From: Trachythela sp. YZ-2020
Lineage: Eukaryota; Cnidaria; Anthozoa; Malacalcyonacea; Clavulariidae
Assembly: GCA_016169945.1 (NCBI GenBank)
Contig: JADLSH010000155.1
Location: 3,045,501 to 3,109,500, forward strand
Length of the DNA: 64,000 bases
Reading direction: 5' to 3'
In this document: one piece after another, positions 25,086 to 34,670 of the stretch
Layout: the number at the start of each line of letters is the position of its first letter
How positions within the stretch are numbered: position 1 is the first letter of the stretch
The notes under the pieces: generated by a model
Databases searched by the model: none
Told to the model about the DNA's origin: nothing
The model's input: only the letters and a program-made list of their open reading frames with translations
Position numbers and translations under genes: made by a program

Positions 25086-26018
25086 TTACCCTTATGGACC
25101 GGTCATGTTACCCCCACCCCCACGGGATATTTTGTTCATATATTAAAACTAAAGAGAAATGTCAAAGGCCGTGTTACCCTCACTCTCACGGGATAATTAT
25201 TTGTTCATAAAAACAACTGCAAAATTATAGTGATAAACGTTCGCTAGAATTCTGTAACATTTTATGTTACAAATATTAAAAAATTATTTAGTATCTTGCG
25301 CTTTAAAAGCTACAGAATATATTTAAAGATAAAGCATGTGGATCGAAGTCATGAAAATAGAAGTCGAATGGCTTTAATCGAGTTTCGACGGACAAACAAA
25401 ATTCTGACTTGGCTTCTACAGTCTACACTACGTCGTTTGATGCTGCTAAAGCCGCTTGTTTAATAAACGGAGAATGAGTATTAAATGGATCCCCTAATGG
25501 TCTTAGTTCGACGGAGTGAACATGTTCAAACCACTTAGAAACTGTATAAAGATTTGTGAGCGCCGAGCTCGAATGGAAAATGTAACTTAATATATGAGTA
25601 TAGCTGACACACAAATAGCGTTGAACTGGAACAGTATAAATTGTTTTGGGAAACAATGTACTCTAGAAGGTTAGAAGGTACAAGTTTCAAGTGCAAGATA
25701 TAATTGATGCTGGTGGAATATAATACTCATTTTACATGATGAGACAAAAGATAATTTGTAACTGGTTTGGTTTGTTTACAATTTTCTTTGAGATATTTCA
25801 GCCAAGAACACACTTAAAATTTACTATGCTATGCTTTTATGCTGTACTTGAGTACTTATACATGACTGTGTACTGCTTGAGTGCTCAGTGCTCCATGCCG
25901 GCAGATATGTAGCCAATCTCCAAATGGAACAAGGCTTATGCCGGCACAGCTATGGGGCTGAGGACGAGAATGGGTGCGGCTCAGAGGCCAGTCTGCATAT
26001 TTTACTATTTATATATAT
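25086..26018. other. no gene seen
   Basis: Contains a short direct repeat, gttaccc-c-c-c-cacgggata, at about 25085-25200. Otherwise AT-rich and featureless up to the hammerhead array. Small frames here show no domain. Confidence 0.5.
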
Positions 26019-26026
26019 AGTCAAAT

Positions 26027-26070
26027 CTGCTGACATGCATGTTTCGCCGTTCAACGGCTCGTCAGTGCAG
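26027..26070 (-). ncRNA. hammerhead ribozyme, unit 1
   Basis: Read on the minus strand: stem I CUGCA, core CUGACGA, stem II G-CCGU-UGA-ACGG-C, core GAAA, short stem III in CAUGCAUG, then GUC (26034-26032). The 3' strand of stem I is AGCAG instead of UGCAG, which leaves an A-A mismatch next to the cleavage site, so this copy may be weaker. Confidence 0.8.
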
Positions 26071-26307
26071 CTTGTAACGCAGTCTAGATGCGAGTGACTT
26101 CGTATTTATACACCATACTCTTGCCCCCACCAAGCGCATGTGGTACAATACTCAGACACATGCGCATCCAGACATGCGTGAATTGTCTTGGGGCCAGAGT
26201 GCTCAAACGACCACAAGGGAAGTGAGGGTTTGCATTATAGCTTATAGCCACCAATTAACCTCACAGAGTGCTCAACAACACAAGTGAAGGAGCATATATA
26301 GTCAAAT

Positions 26308-26351
26308 CTGCAGACATGCATGTTTCGCCGTTCAACGGCTCGTCAGTGCAG
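26308..26351 (-). ncRNA. hammerhead ribozyme, unit 2
   Basis: Same layout as unit 1 but with a perfect 5-bp stem I (CUGCA with UGCAG). Stem II is perfect. Stem III is minimal: two pairs closed by UGCA. Cleavage is predicted after GUC at the edge of stem I. Such short stem III forms often act better as dimers, which a tandem array supplies. Confidence 0.87.
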
Positions 26352-26588
26352 CTTGTAACGCAGTCTAGATGCGAGTGACTTCGTATTTATACACCATACT
26401 CTTGCCCTCACCAAGCGCATGTGGTACAATACTCAGACACATGCGCATCCAGGCATGCGTGAAGTGTCTTGGGGTCAGAGTGCTCAAACGACCACAAGGG
26501 AAGTGAGCTTTTGCATTATAGCTTATAGCCACCAATTAACTTCACAGAGTGCTCAACAACACAAGTGAAGGAGCATATATAGTCAAAT

Positions 26589-26639
26589 CTACAGACATGC
26601 GATATGCATGTTTCGCCGTTCAACGGCTCGTCAGTGCAG
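26589..26639 (-). ncRNA. hammerhead ribozyme, unit 3, long stem III
   Basis: The core and stem II are the same as in units 2 and 4. A 7-base insertion in stem III makes CAUGC-AUAUC-GCAUG, a 5-bp stem with a 5-base loop. Stem I has one G-U wobble (CUGCA with UGUAG). This copy should fold as a monomer. Confidence 0.87.
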
Positions 26640-26828
26640 CTTGTAACGCAGTCTAGATGCGAGTGACTTCGTATTTATACACCATACTCTTGCCCTCACC
26701 AAGCGCATGTGGTACAATACTCAGACACATGCGCATCCAGACATGCGTGCAGTGTCTTGGGGCCAGAGTGCTCAAACGACCACAAGGGAAGTGAGCTTTT
26801 GCATTATAGCTTATAGCCACCAATTAAC

Positions 26829-27462
26829 AACACCGCGGAAAAACGTCTGCGCATGCGCGAGAACAACATAAAATGGCGGGAAGTTTAAATGCCAAATTCA
26901 AAACAAAAACATGGCTATTTAATAATTCAAGGTAAGTGAAATAAACAAAATAATTCAGTAGACGGGTAGACTAGACATTAATTAAATGTCTCATAGCGTT
27001 TAAAGTGTGAATATTTCCCGGGAGGAGTGCGAATATTTCGCGAAATATTATTAAATATCGAAGTTCAAATAAAAAGTTAAGCAAACTCTCAAGAAGTTAA
27101 GAATCTTAACCCGCTCAAGCAATAGAGTAAATTCTAAAGTTTAAATAGCGTGAACGCGAAAATTATTGAGGCTTAGGGACTAACTTTTTATTTATGAAAA
27201 CTCTTGACAAACTGCCGACACTGTATAACGTATATGTAAATACAAATTAATATACAGTTTAAATTACAAACCTACCTTTTCAGAAACAAAGTAAACCTTT
27301 TATGTCTTCCGTTCGCAAATATTTGCCCTTGAACTTCCCCAAAAATACGCACAAACCGAGTAAAACCTGAGTAAAACTTCCCCAACCGCCATTTTCAAGA
27401 TCGAAACACACGCGTTCTGGAGCTCGAATCTCGCGCATGCGCAGACGTTTTTCCGCGGTGTT
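26829..27462. mobile_element. 634-bp MITE with 34-bp perfect TIRs and 9-bp TSD
   Basis: The TIR starts aacaccgcggaaaaacgtct and is perfect for 34 bp at 26829-26862 and 27429-27462. The target duplication ccaattaac flanks it (26820-26828 and 27463-27471). Removing the element and one TSD restores the 281-bp repeat unit exactly as in units 1 and 2, so the boundaries are certain. No ORF with a domain lies inside. A 9-bp duplication suggests a Mutator-like (or Merlin/hAT-like) mobiliser; the superfamily is inference. Confidence 0.92.
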
Positions 27463-27519
27463 CCAATTAACCTCACAGAGTGCTCAACAACACAAGTGAA
27501 GGAGCATATATAATCAAAT

Positions 27520-27563
27520 CTGCAGACATGCATGTTTCGCCGTTCAACGGCTCGTCAGTGCAG
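27520..27563 (-). ncRNA. hammerhead ribozyme, unit 4
   Basis: Identical in plan to unit 2: perfect CUGCA/UGCAG stem I, CUGACGA and GAAA cores, stem II with UGA loop, minimal stem III, GUC cleavage triplet. The unit is cut off 46 bases further on the plus side. Confidence 0.87.
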
Positions 27564-27611
27564 CTTGTAACGCAGTCTAGATGCGAGTGACTTCGTATTT
27601 ATACACCATAG

Positions 27612-28225
27612 ACCAAGGTTTAGGTCTACGAAACGCAAAGAGTGCTCGACAACATATAGTTAGAGCAAATTATAGATTTTCGCTGACCTCAAAACTTGTC
27701 TGCAACAGGCTGTTTCATCTGTAAAAGAATCATCAGGCAGTTTACAAGTATCGAAAGAAATGACCGCTTATATGCTTCCTGCCGGAGCGTGGGGGTGTAT
27801 GTGGGAGACAATGTGTGCATGCATGGCTTTGTTTGCGTTGTTTACGCGAAATTTATTACGTACGATGACGACACCGTGAAATTATTTCAGCTCTTTTGTT
27901 GAGTAAACAATTATTGTTTTTTTCTTTCAAAATACAAAATTTTTCTTCTAAACATAAATTGTATCGTTTTGATCCTCTCGTGTGTACGAAATAGAATGTT
28001 TTAAAATTTGCCAATTAATATACTGAAATCCTTATTGCTTTCTTTCAATGTCCAAATATATTTCGATAGTTCCGTGTCATTTGCATGCTTTTTATGCTGA
28101 AAAGAATTAGTGTGGTTGGCCAATCGCTCTTTGAATGTGGTTGCAAGCATGCCAATGTAATTTTTGATCGTGTTTGTGTTGATTACTGTGACTGTTGCTT
28201 TGTATACTATGTCCCGAGATGAAAC
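27612..28225 (-). mobile_element. 3' part of a Penelope-like element (PLE2 copy b)
   Basis: It matches the terminal repeat and coding end of PLE2 at 35.73-36.26 kb: the same hammerhead-like motif, the same gccggagcgtgggtgtatgtg block, and near 28080-28215 the same GIY-YIG-domain remnant read on the minus strand. It is truncated at about 28225, where it meets an inverted copy of its own terminal motif. Confidence 0.75.
27694..27749 (-). ncRNA. hammerhead-like motif in PLE terminal repeat (copy a)
   Basis: Minus strand: ACUUGU...GC, CUGAUGA, UUCUUUUACAGAU, GAAA, CAGCCUG, UU, GC...ACAAGU. The distal part of stem I pairs (ACUUGU with ACAAGU) as does GC with GC next to the core. Stem II is weak (UCU with AGA, flanked by a U-U mismatch). 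It resembles the reduced hammerheads described in Penelope-like elements; activity is uncertain. Confidence 0.55.
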
Positions 28226-28316
28226 AGCCTGTTGCAGACAAGTTTTGAGGTAAGCGAAAATCTATTATATATATATATTTCGCTTACCTCAAAACTTGTC
28301 TGCAACAGGCTGTTTC
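28222..28316. repeat. palindromic junction of two PLE terminal repeats
   Basis: atgaaacagcctgttgcaga and the following 20 bases at 28222 are repeated in inverse at about 28277-28316 around an AT-only centre. It joins two terminal repeats tail to tail, a typical trace of PLE partial tandem or inverted insertion. Confidence 0.75.
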
Positions 28317-28348
28317 ATTTGTAACAGAATCATCAGGCAGTGACAAGT
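28294..28348 (-). ncRNA. hammerhead-like motif (copy b)
   Basis: Same plan as the motif at 27694 with CUGAUGA and GAAAC intact. Stem II carries small changes (UCUGUUACAAAU), which weaken it further. Stem I is CUUGUC with GACAAG. Confidence 0.5.
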
Positions 28349-28417
28349 ATCGAAAGAAAATTTTCGCTGCCTGATGATACTTGTCGATAAATTTTCGCTG
28401 CCTGATGATACATCGAG

Positions 28418-28472
28418 ACTTGTCACTGCTTGATGATTCTTTTACAGATGAAACATCCTGTTGCAGACAAGT
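28418..28472 (+). ncRNA. hammerhead-like motif (copy c), core mutated
   Basis: Plus-strand copy: stem I CUUGUC/GACAAG and the UUCUUUUACAGAU-GAAAC block are kept, but the first core box reads UUGAUGA instead of CUGAUGA. The first C of this box is invariant in hammerheads, so this copy should be inactive. It lies at the 5' end of PLE1. Confidence 0.5.
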
Positions 28473-28527
28473 TTTGAGGTAAGCGAAAATCTATAATTTG
28501 CTCTAACTATATGTTGTCGAGCACGCT

Positions 28528-29755
28528 TTGCGTTTCGTAGACGTAAACCTACACGTGTATATTGCGAACAAACTGGTTCGTCATTTTAGTAATATTTGCT
28601 TCCTTCGTACCTGTAAATCACTGAATCTTATACCGAATGGCTTACGAGCACCTAATATCTTGAAGAATACTACGAACTCGGCGCTTGCTGATAAGTTATC
28701 GACTAAACGCAGCAGACAGTGGCTGCAATTAGCTATATCGACACCCAATACCATCAACTATGTGGAATTCGCCGCTTTGTATTCCCTTTAAACCGGCAAC
28801 AAAACGAACAAATATTACGCCTTGAACATACATTAAAGGACACCAAACAACGTAAACTTGAACACTTAATCTCTCGACAATGCCCATATAGTAACACTAC
28901 TACAGAATTCAAACCTCAAGGATTCAAGAATATGTCATCAAAAACTGTAGATCCAGATCTTGAAAAGTTGCTAAACAAAGGACCATCGTTTCTTAATGCA
29001 GAACCTGCTGAACTCTCAAAACGTTGTTTAATTTCAAGTGCTAGTTTGCAACTCGCGACAGATCGACTTGTTGAGGATAACATTCCAGATAGAGCCATAG
29101 ATGAGTTTAAAGGAGGAATTGCTCGCATCGTCGATGATTGTGAAAAGTTCGGCAAGAAAATACTAATTAAGAAGAAACTACCATTTAAACGACCTGCAAA
29201 ATCTGTTGTTTTCACACCCACCGCATTGGACTCTGAATGCTATGATAACATGGTCAGTAAATCTACCATAGACACAGGTAATTATAACCCCTTGAAAAGA
29301 CTAAATTTACCCAGAGCAGAACAGATAAATTTTAACAAGGTCCTGAATAAAGTTGCGAACAAATATAAATCTAATGACCCGAAGATGTATAATAATCTGA
29401 GGGCTAATATTTGCACTGAACTATGCCGTGTTCAGTATATTGCTTACCCAAAGACCATAAAGAGGGGGATTTGAAAGGACGACCGCTACACGCTGCTACA
29501 GGCACTCCCGCCACCCAATTGTCTAAATACCTAGGCAAGGAGTTAAACATGTTGTTACGTTATGTACCTGCCCACCTGAGAAATACCGCAGATTTCATTG
29601 AATTCATTAACAATCTAGATTGCAGTTCTTTTCATGGGTTCTGCAGTCTGGATGTATGTAATCTGTATGCGTCGATATCCCTGGATGATCTTAACGAAAA
29701 CACAACTAGTGTATTTACGGTGGCCAAACGTTTCTTTTATGAACATAAAAAAAAA
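28528..29755 (+). pseudogene. PLE1 N-terminal domain and first RT motifs
   Basis: Three overlapping frames follow one protein: 28528-28735, 28735-29450 and 29450-29755. The last shows YCLPKDHKEG, LKGRPLHAATGTPATQLSKY and SLDVCNLYASI, the fingers and motif A of a PLE reverse transcriptase (the Asp of SLDV is the first catalytic residue). The frame stops in the TGA made by the inserted element at 29759-29761. A run of nine A's just before it holds a further one-base shift relative to the downstream half. Confidence 0.78.
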
Positions 29756-30788
29756 TTGTGAGTAGTAGGGGAAGAGGGGTTCTACGTCGGGTGGAGCGGG
29801 TGGAGCGCCTTGCTCCGCCCATGACGTCATCATTTCATTTAATTTATTCACACTCACGTTAATTTATTTAAACTTACTACAGTGCTAATGGCTTTTCTTA
29901 ACATTTTTGAACCGCTGCCGTTTGTTTATCTACAGTTTTAAATTTATTTCTGGCTACTTTGCCGCCGTTTATCTACAATTTTTAGTTTACTAATAGGTTT
30001 CTTATTCAACTTTAAAGATGATTACACAGAAAGTCAGAAACTATATACCGGTATAAATATATTCATTTGTTTACAATTTGACACTTATGTGTTCAATGAA
30101 GCATTATGAATAATTATACTTCATTATATTATATTGTGTTATGCGAAGACTGTTTCTATAATAAAGTATGATCCTTTTATTGTTGTAACGCTATCATGAT
30201 CTATTTATTTAGTTAACTTCGCAAAACACAAACCAGGCAACTAGCAGCAACAAATTGTTTCACAATTGAAACAGCGAGCGCTGTTACATTTCAAACACAC
30301 AGTCTTTCAAGTTCTTGAATCATCGACATGAAAAATTTCTCATGTATTGTACCATAAGTGTTTATAGTTTGTATCACGCAGCATGATTATTGCAACATGA
30401 TGGTGCAATAAGTCTGTAATTCATACAAAAACATAATATTGACATAGTAACTTAGCAACCGGTGAACAGTTTGCATTTACGGGACCTTATTGCGGGACAT
30501 ATTTAACAAGTCCCGCTCGAAGGGGCGCGTTGGGGACCTCTTGCGGGACATATTTAGGGCGTCCCGGGGTCCCGTTCGAAGGAATTGCCAGCCATCTTTC
30601 TGTGGGCGTAATTTCAGGGGGGTAGTGAAATTTATTTCGTGCGGGACTGTTTTTAAGGAAGTGTAGTTATTCCTGTGTATAATACGGGTAGTGTGCCCCG
30701 TTTAAGAAAAAAGTAACTGATCAAACAACTTGAATGGCGCAAATTCTTTATTTTAACACAATTAGCTATTACATTTTTAATTTGTAAT

Positions 30789-31565
30789 TTATGAGTCAGT
30801 AGCATCTTCATCATCACCATCATCATCATCATCATAGTAATGTTGCCTGTCTTCTAGCAGACGCTTGAACTGATATTTTCTCTTTTCTACTGCGGAATAT
30901 AAAGCTTCGTCGCGGTCGAGGAAATCTACGTCTATCAAATTATCTCTTGTCTGCATAATCTTCTGGTGAGTTGGATCTTTTTTCATGTGTGACATCCACA
31001 GCAGCCGGTCTACATAAACATCTTCTAGTTCTTTTGTCAGTTTTGGAAGAAGTGCTGAAAACGATTGCCTCTTAGCTTCAACCTCACTAAAACCTTCATT
31101 TTCAATACACGCAACGTTTTCTTGAAATTCATCCAAAAGTTGCAGTTTTGCTTCATGTATCAACGTTTGTCAGGGGTCGTAGTCTTCTTCATCTTCGCTG
31201 GTTTGGTGATCCCCGTCTTCGCTTTCCTCTTTGCTGTCATTTTCCTCGCTGTTCTCATTTTCTTCGCTGCTGCTCTCTTTTTCTTCGCTATGGTATTCTT
31301 CCTCATTATTATCATCACTATCGAAAATATCGCCGTTGTGATATTCGGAAGAGGTAGATGCCCCTTCATCGAAATGATCCATTCTAGCTCTTTTTGCTCT
31401 GGGAATAATGTCGTGGTCTTCTTCGCCAGCGCAAGATGACTTGACGTTATTCAGATAAACACGTCTTTCTTCACTTGATAACCGGTGAATGTCTGCCAAA
31501 TGATTGGATAGTTTGCAAAGGTTTTTCTTTCCGCACAGAGGACAGTCTTTACGCGTTCGAGGCAT
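30789..31565 (-). pseudogene. zinc-finger/acidic protein, left-arm copy, nonsense-broken
   Basis: Near-identical inverted copy of the gene at 31934-32710. The ATG at 31565 opens the same CPLCGKKNLCKLSNHLADIH zinc finger and acidic region. At 31172-31170 the Trp of the DPW motif is TGA, which ends the frame; the C-terminal half continues at 31163-30789 in the same frame. No other break is seen, so the loss is recent. Confidence 0.82.
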
Positions 31566-31933
31566 GGAGCGAAATGACTTCTCTTTTTTCAGGGTACACA
31601 GTTTTTAATGATTATGTCGAACAAACACGTCCTTGAAAAAGCCTGTAGACGTGTTCATACGTCCTGTAAGACTATTCCATGGCGATACCTACACATTTTG
31701 TCAAACGGGACCTCGGGACGTCGCTACGGGACGCATTTTAACGCGTCCCGACGTCCCGTAAGACTGTCCCGTAGCGACGTCCCGAGGTCCCGTTTGACAA
31801 AATGTATAGGTATCACCATGGAACAGTCTTACGGGACGTATGGACACATCTACAGGCTTTTTTCAAGGACGTGTTTGTTCGACATAATCATTAAAAACTG
31901 TGTACCCTGAAAAAAGAGAAGTCATTTCGCTCC

Positions 31934-32710
31934 ATGCCTCGAACGCGTAAAGACTGTCCTCTGTGCGGAAAGAAAAACCTTTGCAAACTATCCAATCATT
32001 TGGCAGACATTCACCGGTTATCAAGTGAAGAAAGACGTGTTTATCTGAATAACGTCAAGTCATCTTGCGCAGGTGAGGAAGACCACGACATTATGCCCAG
32101 AGCAAAAAGAGCTAGAATGGATCATTTCGATGAAGGGGCATCTACCTCTTCCGAATATCACAACGGCGATATTTTCGATAGTGATGATGATAATGAGGAA
32201 GAATACCATAGCGAAGAAAAAGAGAGCAGCAGCGAAGAAAATGAGAACAGCGAGGAAAATGACAGCAAAGAGGAAAGCGAAGACGGGGATCACCAAACCA
32301 GCGAAGATGGAGAAGACTATGACCCCTGGCAAACGTTGATACATGAAGCAAGACTGCAACTTTTGGATGAGTTTCAAGAAAACGTTGCGTGTATTGAAAA
32401 TGAAGGTTTTGGTGAGGTTGAAGCTAAGAGGCTATCGTTTTCAGCACTTCTTCCAAAACTGACAAAAGAACTAGAAGATGTTTATGTAGACCGGCTGCTG
32501 TGGATGTCACACATGAAAAAAGATCCAACTCACCAGAAGATTATGCAGACAAGAGATAACTTGATAGACGTAGATTTCCTCGACCGCGACGAAGCTTTAT
32601 ATTCCGCAGTAGAAAAGAGAAAATATCAGTTCAAGCGTCTGCTAGAAGACAGGCAACATTACTATGATAATGATGATGATGGTGATGATGAAGATGCTAC
32701 TGACTCATAA
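31934..32710 (+). CDS. C2H2-finger, acidic-linker protein of unknown role
   Basis: 258 codons. Residues 8-28 are a C2H2 finger (C-x2-C-x11-H-x4-H, in CPLCGKKNLCKLSNHLADIH). Residues about 75-130 are a Glu/Ser/Asp-rich linker. Residues about 131-240 form a helical domain beginning DPW and holding LLPKLTKELEDVYVDRLLW, KKDPTHQKIMQTRDN and DEALYSAVEKR; the end is acidic. A diverged paralogue of the helical domain lies at 56.1-56.6 kb. The finger suggests nucleic-acid binding. The gene sits in the right arm of the palindrome, reading outward. It may serve the element or be a captured host gene. No known family is assigned. Confidence 0.75.
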   Translation: MPRTRKDCPLCGKKNLCKLSNHLADIHRLSSEERRVYLNNVKSSCAGEEDHDIMPRAKRARMDHFDEGASTSSEYHNGDIFDSDDDNEEEYHSEEKESSSEENENSEENDSKEESEDGDHQTSEDGEDYDPWQTLIHEARLQLLDEFQENVACIENEGFGEVEAKRLSFSALLPKLTKELEDVYVDRLLWMSHMKKDPTHQKIMQTRDNLIDVDFLDRDEALYSAVEKRKYQFKRLLEDRQHYYDNDDDGDDEDATDS

Positions 32711-34064
32711 ATTACAAATTAAAAATGTAATAGCTAATTGTGTTAAAATAAAGCAGTTGCACCATTCAAGTTGTTTGATCAGTTACTTTTTTCTTAAACG
32801 GGGCACACTACCCGTATTATACACAGGAATAACTACACTTCCAAAAACAGTCCCGCACGAAACAATTTCACTACACCCCTGAAATTACGCCCATAGAAAT
32901 ATGGCTGGCAATTCCATCGAACGGGACCCCGGGACGCCCTAAATATGTCCCGCACGACGTCCCCAACGCGTCCCTTCGAGCGGGACTTGTTAAATATGTC
33001 CCGCAACAAGGCCCGTAAATGAGTACTTATGCGGGACTCGCTAAATATGTCCCGTAAGTATTTATACTGTAATATGACGTCATATCTTCTTTGAATCTCA
33101 GAGTGAACTGAACATAACCCTCTGCATTTTACAAGTTATGTTGATGCGCATGCGTATGATGTCATTACCTACGTCCCACAAGTATTCCAGCTAACTTTAG
33201 TGAATATATACCGAGCGCTACATCAATAACATCATTCCTATTCTTGTATATAATAAACTAAAAACTGTAGATAAACGGCGGCAAAGTAGCTAGAAATAAA
33301 TTTAAAACTGTAGGTAAAGAAAGACTGTGTGTTTCAAATGTAACAGTGCTCGCTGTTTCAATTGTGAAACAATTTGTTGCTACTAGTTGCCTAGTTTGTG
33401 TTTGGCGAAGTTAACTAAATAAATAGATCATGATAGCGTTACAACAATAAAAGGATCATACTTTATTATGGAAACAGTCTTCGCATACCACAATATAATA
33501 TAATGAAGTATAATTATTCATAATGCTTCATTGAACACATAAGTGTCAAATTGTAAACAAATGAAATAATCCCGAAATAATATATATTTATATACCGGTA
33601 TATAGTTTCTGACTTTCTGTGTACTCATCTCATGAAGCAATTCTCTTCCACATTTTGCTACATAAACTCATCTAACCTAGGGTCATGCGCTAGTTCATTG
33701 GCATTCTTTGAGTTGCAATTGATGAACCGGACGGGAATCGTAGTCCGAATATAAATATTAAAGTCAGCAGAAAAATGCGAAGAGCAGCCATTCTTTAGAG
33801 GTAGATATACGTCATGTAACCCTAATTAATAAACTAAAAACTGTAGATATACGGCAGCAAAGTAGCCAGAAATAAATTTAAAACTGTAGATAAACAAACA
33901 GCAGCGGTTCAAAAATGTTAAGAAAAGCCATTAGCACTGTAGTGAGCTAAAATAAATTAGCGTGAGTGTGAATAAATTAAATGAAATGATGACGTCATGG
34001 GCGGAGCAAGGCGCTCCACCCGCTCCACCCGACGTAGAACCCCTCTTCCCCTACTACTATTGTG

Positions 34065-34480
34065 GGCTACGTGCCTTGCAAGACGAGGATTTCGAGACAT
34101 TAATTCGTTTATGTTTGACGAGTGATAGCGTATTGATTGGCGGTGAAAGTTACAAGCAAAAATCAGGCCTTGCTATGGGTAATAACCTGGCACCATCTCT
34201 GGCAATAATCTGTATGAATGAACTTGATTCGTTAATTGTGAGTAAAACCGAAGGCCATGTTATCCTCAAACGGTTATGGACAATTATTTTGCATTTTTGT
34301 TATTTGGTTGTTTATCGGCGCAGAGATTGCTAACGACGGCCAATAGCTTAAATGACAGAATCAAATGTACTCTTGAAATAACTTATAATAACGAATTACC
34401 CTTTTTGGTTACGCTCGTTTCGTTTGACCCCGAATCCAAAGCATTTTCCACCAAGTTTTACATTAAACCCATAAACCCAT
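34065..34480 (+). pseudogene. PLE1 reverse transcriptase, second half
   Basis: Resumes right after the insertion with LRALQDEDFETLIRLCLTSD and QKSGLAMGNNLAPSLA, motif B of PLE reverse transcriptases. A frameshift near 34275 leads to MDNYFAFLLFG, where the catalytic pair normally D-D reads D-N. The thumb region continues to FYIKPINP. Both the shift and the D-N change argue that this copy was inactive. Confidence 0.78.
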
Positions 34481-34489
34481 GCACCTTAA

Positions 34490-34640
34490 AAACAGGTGTG
34501 TTTAATGACACACCAATGTGTGTTTCATTGCAGACCAAGGTGTGTACTTTTTACACACCTTTCTACGCACTTTTGGAAAACACACCTTGGTGTGTTAGAA
34601 AACGCACCTTGGTGTGTAAGAGAACACACCATGTATTATT
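34490..34640. repeat. minisatellite of palindromic acaccttggtgtg units
   Basis: Five to six irregular units of about 22-28 bp share the self-complementary word acaccttggtgtgt or its half. They interrupt the PLE1 coding frame exactly between the thumb and the linker, so they arose by insertion or expansion inside the element. Confidence 0.65.
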
Positions 34641-34670
34641 GCAATTATTCGCACAATACCAGATGCAATC

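Larger units (their letters stand above)
26019..27609 (-). repeat. 281-bp tandem repeat array with hammerheads (retrozyme-like)
   Basis: Units begin with a(g/a)tcaaatct at 26019, 26300, 26581 and 27511. The first three are spaced 281 bp. The fourth follows after the 634-bp MITE and is truncated at about 27609. Each unit contains one minus-strand type I hammerhead ribozyme. Tandem units of a few hundred bases with one hammerhead each are the hallmark of animal retrozymes, whose transcripts self-cleave into monomers and can circularise. No ORF is conserved in the unit, so it would be non-autonomous. It lies next to hammerhead-bearing Penelope-like elements, a possible source of mobilising enzyme. 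Confidence 0.82.
29761..34058. mobile_element. 4.3-kb near-palindromic DNA element with captured gene pair
   Basis: The ends are agtagtaggggaagaggggt at 29761 and its reverse complement ending at 34058. The 6-bp duplication attgtg flanks it (29755-29760 and 34059-34064), and removing the element rejoins the PLE1 reverse transcriptase. The arms are inverted copies almost throughout, centred near 31750 with a roughly 33-bp loop (31733-31765). The right arm has extra sequence at about 33030-33830. Sub-terminal zones repeat gcgggacatattta-like words many times. It carries no recognisable transposase; each arm carries one copy of the same gene. The superfamily is unknown. Confidence 0.88.

Noticed and set aside
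26019..27609. CRISPR-like array of repeats
   Set aside because: Units are about 281 bp, with no short repeat/spacer alternation and no cas genes. Ribozyme cores explain the conservation.
31065..32377. Hydrophobic ORFs in the palindrome (FAGLVIPVFAFLFAV type)
   Set aside because: They are the antisense reading of the acidic Glu/Ser-rich linker of the zinc-finger gene; not independent genes.
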